Source of the DNA: Bigelowiella natans CCMP2755
Taxonomy: Eukaryota > Cercozoa > Chlorarachniophyceae
Reading direction: 5' to 3'
Length of the DNA: 25,312 nt
Assembly: GCA_000320545.1 (NCBI GenBank)
Contig: ADNK01001917.1
Span: forward strand, 1 to 25,312
The translations under genes were made by a program, and so were the position numbers. Position 1 is the stretch's first letter. The number at the start of each line of letters is the position of its first letter. Under the pieces are notes generated by a model, which was given only the letters and a program-made list of their open reading frames with translations, was not told the origin of the DNA and did no database searches. This document shows, piece by piece, positions 19,746 through 25,312 of the stretch.

Positions 19746-20739
19746 CGCGCGTGTAAGCAACATCACAAATAGCGTCCGATGCTTATTTCTTTCGAATTAA
19801 AACGAAAATAGCACAGTAAACGCAGATTCGCTTTTTGCGCGCATACACGTCCATCGACGAGAAAAGCATAGCTGAGCATTATCAGTTGGAACTTTCCAAG
19901 CGGAAGTAACGATGATTTTGGTCCTGCAGCATGAATCTTACCATTTGTTTTTGCGGTTACCTATTAACCATAGACTGTTTTGATGATGCTGTCTAGGTGA
20001 CGATGATGATATTGAAGACGACGGCGCAGCAATTGACGGTTTTGATAGGGACAAGGTGAAGGCACAAGCTAACGAAGCTTTGTTTGGCGCTGAGGAAGAT
20101 TACGAGGACGAGGAAGAGGAAAGGAGGAGGACCAAATGAAGACCTTAAAGTTGATAGCGAGGGGGATGTAACGGATTTGCGAAGTTTGTAGCAGACAAGA
20201 TAAGAAGGCCCGGTATGTTTAACAACAGCAACTACTCCTAACACTTCAACTAGCTACTATTCCATGATCGGAAAACAACTGTGAAATAACATTCTGGTGA
20301 TTTGGGGAAAATTCCTCTCCTTCCTCCTCTTCTTTCTCTTCTTCCTCTTCTTCGTCTTCTCCCCTATAATTCTGTCAGGGCCACAAACTGGTCATCAAAT
20401 TCTTAGACGAAGTGCTCAAAGGAGCAACGGAGAATTTCCCAGATGAACGATGTGAAGATAGTGCAGAAAAACCTGACACAGATATATAACGTCAAACGTC
20501 TCGAATTCAACCAGAAGAAGAACGCTAAGAAAAAAAGTAACATGACAGCGCCGTGCATTCCCTTCCCCATCTTTCTCGCCCACACCAGTAGTGATTTCTA
20601 GATTTAGGCTAGCAACACAACAATGCTCATCATTGTTTTCCATCATTCAGAGCCGACACTGAAGATGAAGCTCAAAAGCCGTGCTGACGACTTTGATTTC
20701 GCTGACGACTACGGAGGGGACGATGACTTCGGGATCTAA
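18995..20739 (+). CDS. Translation initiation factor eIF3 subunit j, with frame breaks in middle exons
   Basis: Four exons: 18995-19352, 19997-20212, 20379-20536 and 20651-20739. Exon 1 starts MDDDWETAADAAQEDELEDW, the acidic N-terminus typical of eIF3j/HCR1, then a basic KKKTSSRPKQPAKPKK run and a long Lys/Glu helix ending NEAQIDDMFGD. Exon 3 has HKLVIKFLDEVLKGATENF and MNDVKIVQKNLTQIYNVKR; exon 4 ends FDFADDYGGDDDFGI. eIF3j binds the 40S decoding centre and loosely associates with eIF3. The middle does not read through. There is an in-frame TGA at 20137-20139; family-like protein resumes in another frame (EDLKVDSEGDVTD), then in a third (AKFVADKIRRP, from 20179). The exon 2/3 junction is out of phase, and exon 3 needs one base removed near 20439. 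The ends and all splice borders look intact. Assembly error, a decaying copy and programmed shifting are all possible. Confidence 0.8.
19551..19752. repeat. (AC)n, (CT)n, (GT)n, (GC)n tracts in eIF3j intron 1
   Basis: Inside the first eIF3j intron an AC run (about 19551-19577) is followed by a CT run of about 55 bases (19658-19713), then GT (19714-19736), which turns into alternating GC (19737-19751). GT and GC alternation favours Z-DNA, and the CT mirror repeat favours triplex DNA. Confidence 0.9.
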
Positions 20740-21308
20740 GGAGGATGCACACGGAGAAGCATTGCGATTTCGTAGCTAGCCAGCGCATGTATGAGACAGG
20801 CGCAAAGAAACAACTGAAAGTGTTCAATGGTCATCCTATAGCTAATGCATAGCTAGCTGTGCAAGGCGGCGCCTGCCTAGCTGTGTAGAGCTACACGTAT
20901 CGTACACTTATCGCGCTGCTGCATGCAACCATGGATGTGCGCATGCATCCAGTACTGGCAATAGTCGTGTGCAAGCGTCAACGGCGACGATTCAGCGTCG
21001 ACGACCACGCACTGCACACGGCTTTACTACTGCCAGCACTCGCAGAGAATGCGGTGCTATATTCAACGTACGACAGCACACCACCCGCATCATTATTTGG
21101 CATAAGTGAATGCCGTACGTTGTGGTTCATTGCGCTGCAATAATGCAGCAAGTCCATCGTTATTGACGACATAGCTAGAGCATCGTGTCAAGATGCTATG
21201 TTGGGTAGTAATAGTAGCGTTGTGAATTTGTTATTCAAACCGCGTCTGTCGATCAGCAGCTACCTAGCCGAAAAAAATCAATCTCGCTAGCATATGAAGA
21301 TATACTCA
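20740..21308. other. Intergenic region after eIF3j with CTAG-type palindromes
   Basis: GCTAGC, TAGCTAGCT and GCATGC words recur between 20770 and 20930 and near 21170-21290. A plus-strand frame at 20931-21143 is open but shows no family features. No other gene seen. Confidence 0.55.
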
Positions 21309-21529
21309 TCATTTGACGGAAGAAGCTCGGAAATGGGTTTTTGGCCGGAAAGATACGCGGTGACCTTTAGGTTGTTGAAGAGATAATAGTGTTAGAACAC
21401 GCAGACGTCCACGGTATGGGATAATAGACTTCTCTCGAAACGCGAAGCAAATCTCGTGGGGGTCGGTGATCGTGTCAACCGCTACAATGATACTGCTATA
21501 GAATGCAAACTCCTCCTTTTTAAAGGTTG
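21309..21529 (-). CDS. Possible terminal exon of an unidentified gene
   Basis: A minus-strand frame runs from a plausible acceptor (tagctgtgcag, ending at 21530) to a TGA at 21309. It encodes about 72 residues of normal composition, including FKKEEFAFYSSIIVAVDTI, DPHEICFAFREKS and a basic end with HFRASSVK. The upstream side is a TA microsatellite, so it would be intronic; a short matching frame on the same strand at 21650-21610 (RQNPGPSYLNSEIEKL) could be the preceding exon. I do not recognise the family. Confidence 0.3.
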
Positions 21530-21559
21530 CTGCACAGCTAATATATAAATTATATATGC

Positions 21560-21604
<45 letters not shown>

Positions 21605-21795
21605 TGGATCGACCAATTTTTCGATCTCAGAGTTCAGATACGAAGGGCCTGGGTTCTGCCGTGTGCCCCCTATTACCAAGATCATCACCATCATCATCAC
21701 CACCATCATCATCATCACCGTCGGGGCTATGGAAGCCTCTCGCATCGTATGCCAAAGACGCCAAAGAATTCATATACGACGATATTTTATATAAA

Positions 21796-21840
<45 letters not shown>
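21560..21840. repeat. Two TA microsatellites flanking an ATC/CAC repeat
   Basis: TA runs lie at about 21563-21601 and 21801-21836, with an ATC/CAC triplet stretch at about 21680-21718 between them. The open frames of the area are produced by these repeats (I-Y and H runs). Confidence 0.9.
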
Positions 21841-21843
<3 letters not shown>

Positions 21844-21963
21844 TATATGCTCCTGCAAGTGTTTATCTTGTGATGATATGGGAAATAGGAGGCAGAGGAC
21901 TTACTAATGCCAGAGAGTGAGTGAGAGAATTGTCAATTGACGTTCGAAAAACCAACCACATCT

Positions 21964-22231
21964 CTCCCCCCCCCCCCCCCTCCGCCCGCTGCTTCTCCTC
22001 TCCCCCTCCTCTCACTACGACTATTAATACTACTACAGTACTTTTACTACTACTACTACCAAGATGGGCTGGGAGAGCGTTTGTGGTTTTGAATTCATCA
22101 GCCTATAGGAGGGGGGGGGGCAAGGAGTTATAATGAGCAACAAGGACGATTCTGCACGAAGAAACGATTTACGTGTAGGTCAATATAAATTTATGAAGAG
22201 TATTACAAACACACACAAACACACACACCCA

Positions 22232-22270
<39 letters not shown>
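21964..22270. repeat. Poly-C, CTA, AC and AG tracts
   Basis: About 14 C at 21967-21980, loose CTA repeats at 22020-22060, G runs near 22111-22120, AC units at 22208-22230 and an AG run of about 34 bases at 22235-22268. No gene seen in this part. Confidence 0.85.
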
Positions 22271-22275
<5 letters not shown>

Positions 22276-22385
22276 ACACGGAGGCCATTCTTGCAAACAT
22301 CATTAGTCATCGATGGATAGATACCAGCTTCTCCGCTGGATTTTTGGACGAATCAACGACGACTTTTCGCTGTGTGCGCGCCGAG

Positions 22386-22778
22386 ATGAGCGTTCTCACG
22401 AACCTATCGTGCATTGTCATTCATCGGTTGCCAGATGCCGCCTCGCGCTACTACTCACACCATCACTCTCTTGCTCTCCTATCGAGTGGGAGCAAAGCAC
22501 GTGAAATGCTATCGTACTCTCTGTCTTTAGAGATGCTAGGCTACTGCCTAACCGAGGCCAAATCAAGTCAAACATGCCATCCTCCTCAGCATATCATCAT
22601 CATCATTATCATCATCATTATTCTCCTCATCATCAATTTGATGAAGAGTGCTTTCAAGAGCAGCATGGTGACCTCCACACAAGGGAGAATAGGCTCGGCG
22701 CATTTGCGACGACGCACTTGCCTGGTGACGAGGAAGGAACATATGTATGAAGAAGGAAAAAGAAAAGCAGCACCTTAG
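22386..22778 (+). CDS. Possible exon of an unidentified protein, low confidence
   Basis: The plus-strand frame is open from inside the AG repeat (about 22236) to a TAG at 22776-22778; the first ATG is at 22386. The part before the ATC repeat is protein-like and not low-complexity (MSVLTNLSCIVIHRLPDAAS, then LEMLGYCLTEAKSSQ). After 22590 it becomes an Ile run from the ATC microsatellite and then basic sequence. There is no domain I can name and no clear splice partner. It could be an exon ending before the repeat. Confidence 0.25.
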   Translation: MSVLTNLSCIVIHRLPDAASRYYSHHHSLALLSSGSKAREMLSYSLSLEMLGYCLTEAKSSQTCHPPQHIIIIIIIIIILLIINLMKSAFKSSMVTSTQGRIGSAHLRRRTCLVTRKEHMYEEGKRKAAP

Positions 22779-22784
22779 CAGTGA

Positions 22785-22814
22785 ATGTAGCAGTAGTAGT
22801 AATAGTAGTAGTAA

Positions 22815-22846
<32 letters not shown>

Positions 22847-22935
22847 ATAGTAGAAGTAGCGGCGATGGTGGTGGTAGTAAACGTGTAGTAGCAGAAGTAG
22901 TAGTAGTCAGGAGGTAGTAATGATAGTAGTAGTGG
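22785..22935. repeat. Long imperfect (AGT)n microsatellite
   Basis: About 150 bases of GTA/GTAGTAAT triplets with scattered substitutions. A smaller ATC repeat lies at 22590-22635, and CTA/CTG triplets at 23325-23400. Confidence 0.9.
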
Positions 22936-23868
22936 TAGCAGCAGTGAAAGGAGTGCTCACAACTGCATCTAACTTATCCCTCCCAATAGGAATGAACATC
23001 AGATCTACCGCTACCAGAACAGACGAGACGATGCACAATACGCACAAAAAGATGGCAGCACACGCGCACCACACATCCACACACACACACACACACACAC
23101 ACAAACATAAATTGATGTATCATAGAGGAAAATCGTCCGGTGTCTCCGCCCCCACCTAGGTTCTCAGGATAACACGTCTGAGCGACTTCTGAATTGGCTG
23201 AGAATATACCACGAATCTTCTTCCTGAAAAGGACGAGAGTAAAGGGCGGGGTGGGGGGAGGGGGCGGGAGCAATGATGCAATGATTGGACGCAAAATAGT
23301 CGCTGCCTTTATGTCTGACATTACTGCTATTACTACTACTTATTCAGCTACTACTGCTGCTGCTACTTCTATATAGTAGTATCATCTACTAGTAGTACTT
23401 GAGTAGGTTGTATATGCGAGCATTGGCCATATCCACAATAGCGAAGCTCCTAAAACACCATCACGTACAAACAATAACACATGCTCGTACTTAAAACAAC
23501 GACCTGTCTTCCCCCCCCCTTCTCTCTCTTACACACACGAGCGCATATGAGCAAAATTTAAAGGCTAGCTTATAAAGTAAACGAAAACTTTTTTGTTTGG
23601 ATGTAGATAAGACTTGTTTCTTATTGCAAATATCAGCCTCACCAGCCCCACGCTCATGAATCATGTTTAGATCTGTTAGCTGTGCGGCTTTTGCCCCCCC
23701 CCCCCCTCTCCTTTTTTTGTTCCGGTTTCTACCTCCACTCATGGGTCCGCATTATGCGAGAGATAGCAGGAATAAGGACCCTAGCAGCGATTTCATTCAT
23801 TCTAAGCAACAAGAGCAAAAACAAGGAGTAAAAGGAGGAGGAGAAGATAAGGTGTAGGATGGGGGAAA

Positions 23869-23870
<2 letters not shown>
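22936..23870. other. Intergenic, simple repeats, no gene recognised
   Basis: It contains an AC run at 23078-23104, G runs near 23248-23266, CTA triplets at 23325-23400, and C runs near 23511-23519 and 23694-23706. The open frames show no family features. Confidence 0.6.
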
Positions 23871-23905
<35 letters not shown>

Positions 23906-23919
23906 AGTATATAAATAAA

Positions 23920-23964
<45 letters not shown>

Positions 23965-24008
23965 TTTTACTACACTTTACTTATATATATATATATATAT
24001 ATATATAA

Positions 24009-24043
<35 letters not shown>
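23871..24043. repeat. Symmetric compound microsatellite (AC)n-(TA)n-(TA)n-(GT)n
   Basis: An AC run (23871-23903), a TA run (about 23926-23957), a 25-base centre, a second TA run (about 23981-24006) and a GT run (24014-24043) follow in that order. AC and GT are complementary and TA is self-complementary, so the whole element is a near palindrome of about 170 bases. Confidence 0.9.
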
Positions 24044-24047
<4 letters not shown>

Positions 24048-24409
24048 TGTGTACACGTATAACTTCTGTAGCTTTCCTCCAGAAATATGTAAGCTAAGAA
24101 CTACGATGCAGGATTGATTGGCCCTCCCCTCCATGTTCTTCAACCTAGTTTGTCTTGATTAAGTAGTGTTACCTTTGCTCGATAGCAGAACTTCGTCAAG
24201 GGTCCTCCCTTCTAAAGCATTAAGGAAGAAAACATTTCACACACCCGCCACACACAAAGACACACACAGACGCACACGGACTCTCACCCTCACTCTCCTC
24301 CCCCACATACACGTTTGGTATTATGGACGTGTTATTCTCATGGCATGCATGATCAAACATATGCACAACAACATGTACATATACACACACATCGCATACA
24401 CACACGTAA

Positions 24410-24460
<51 letters not shown>

Positions 24461-24578
24461 TCACGAGAAAGAGAGAGAGAAAAAGAGAGAGTGAGAGAGA
24501 GGGGCACAATTACCTATATTGATGTGACCGACTCTCCGAATCACCTTGATAATCAAGAAATATACATAAACATCTCTC

Positions 24579-24615
<37 letters not shown>

Positions 24616-24708
24616 CACTTATCCCAATGTGTGATACGGCGAATATATTGTCATCACATCAACACCAACCAGTAGCTGAGCGCTGTCCGAAAACCCTACA
24701 TACACGCA

Positions 24709-24742
<34 letters not shown>

Positions 24743-25267
24743 ATACACACACACACACTTAATTGCTAGCACACAATGATAAATGGCTCATACCTCGACT
24801 TTAGCTTCGACGTATTCGGCCAACCCCCCCACCCCCTCCAAACACACGCACACACACACACACACACACACACTCGCGCGCGCATACACATACACACTCC
24901 AGCATAAACACTCAATTTTTAAACCTTGATGGTACGTGGGAACCACCTCTTTGTAGTGTGCAAATCTAGTAGGAGGAGGTGGAAAGATAGTGGACGATAA
25001 GAGCACGTGCATGTGTGCACCCCAACATAACGGCAATGATTGCAAACACGCATGCAAATTCAAATCGTATCCTCCGCATACAGTACATCTTCCAAATCCT
25101 CCCCCCCCCGTGAGTCTTAGCCATAGCAACCCATGATCAAAGTTATCAGCATGTGTTTTTGTGAAATACACAGCCTTGATGTGGGTTATGCACTTACCGT
25201 TTTACTGGGGTGTTTAATACAATGTCCTGTGGGATGGTAGCGATGCAAAAATAAATAAAAACAAAAA

Positions 25268-25304
<37 letters not shown>

Positions 25305-25312
25305 AACAAAAC
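24044..25312. repeat. Microsatellite-dense terminal region, no gene recognised
   Basis: In order: AC-rich DNA at 24238-24310, AC then TA at 24411-24455, GA at 24465-24503, CT at 24570-24612, AC at 24709-24760, AC at 24841-24872 and AC at 25269-25299. An antisense frame at 24788-25171 has some Cys and His in its first third (FGRCTVCGGYDLNLHACL) but degenerates into repeat-coded sequence. No exon can be supported. Confidence 0.8.

Noticed and set aside
22785-23110. Repeated units that might suggest a CRISPR array or tandem gene repeat
   Set aside because: Plain trinucleotide and dinucleotide microsatellites without unique spacers, in a eukaryotic setting.
24788-25171. Minus-strand 127-codon frame with a CxxC-like start
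   Set aside because: Only two cysteines are suitably spaced, and the second half is encoded by AC/GC repeats; no splice partner.

Overview
The window is nuclear DNA from a eukaryote, most likely a unicellular one. Conserved protein families are split by GT-AG introns (one only 56 nt), genes lie every 2-4 kb on both strands, and simple-sequence repeats are very common, especially after 21.5 kb. There is no operon, bacterial ribosome-binding site, CRISPR array or recognisable transposase. I cannot name the lineage from sequence alone. Gene models below were assembled by hand from reading frames, splice-site consensus and matching intron phases.

Layout. 1-1.18 kb: microsatellites, no gene recognised. 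1.18-2.58 kb (-): ankyrin-repeat protein, three exons seen. 3.25-4.30 kb (+): alpha/beta-hydrolase. 5.03-6.69 kb (-): seven-exon SEC14-like protein with CRAL-TRIO and GOLD domains. 6.7-7.88 kb: unassigned. 7.88-9.26 kb (-): complete three-exon sulfotransferase with signal peptide. 10.33-12.82 kb (+): low-complexity protein with a possible C2H2 finger interrupted by an intron; its 5' end is not found. 13-14.6 kb: intergenic, with two copies of a palindromic element. 14.6-15.3 kb (-): weak gene model divergent from the next gene. 15.40-15.99 kb (+): divergent ubiquitin-like protein ending in LRGG plus one proline. 17.39-17.78 kb (-): short Qa-SNARE. 18.99-20.74 kb (+): eIF3 subunit j, whose middle exons carry several apparent frame breaks. 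21.3-25.3 kb: mostly microsatellites with two weak exon candidates.

The genes are ordinary housekeeping and endomembrane functions: lipid transfer (SEC14-GOLD), vesicle fusion (SNARE), secretory-pathway sulfation, translation initiation (eIF3j) and protein modification (UBL). They do not form an evident cluster with one shared pathway. The items most worth following up are the divergent ubiquitin-like protein, the frame-broken eIF3j, the SNARE without an Habc domain, and the palindrome-rich intergenic islands.
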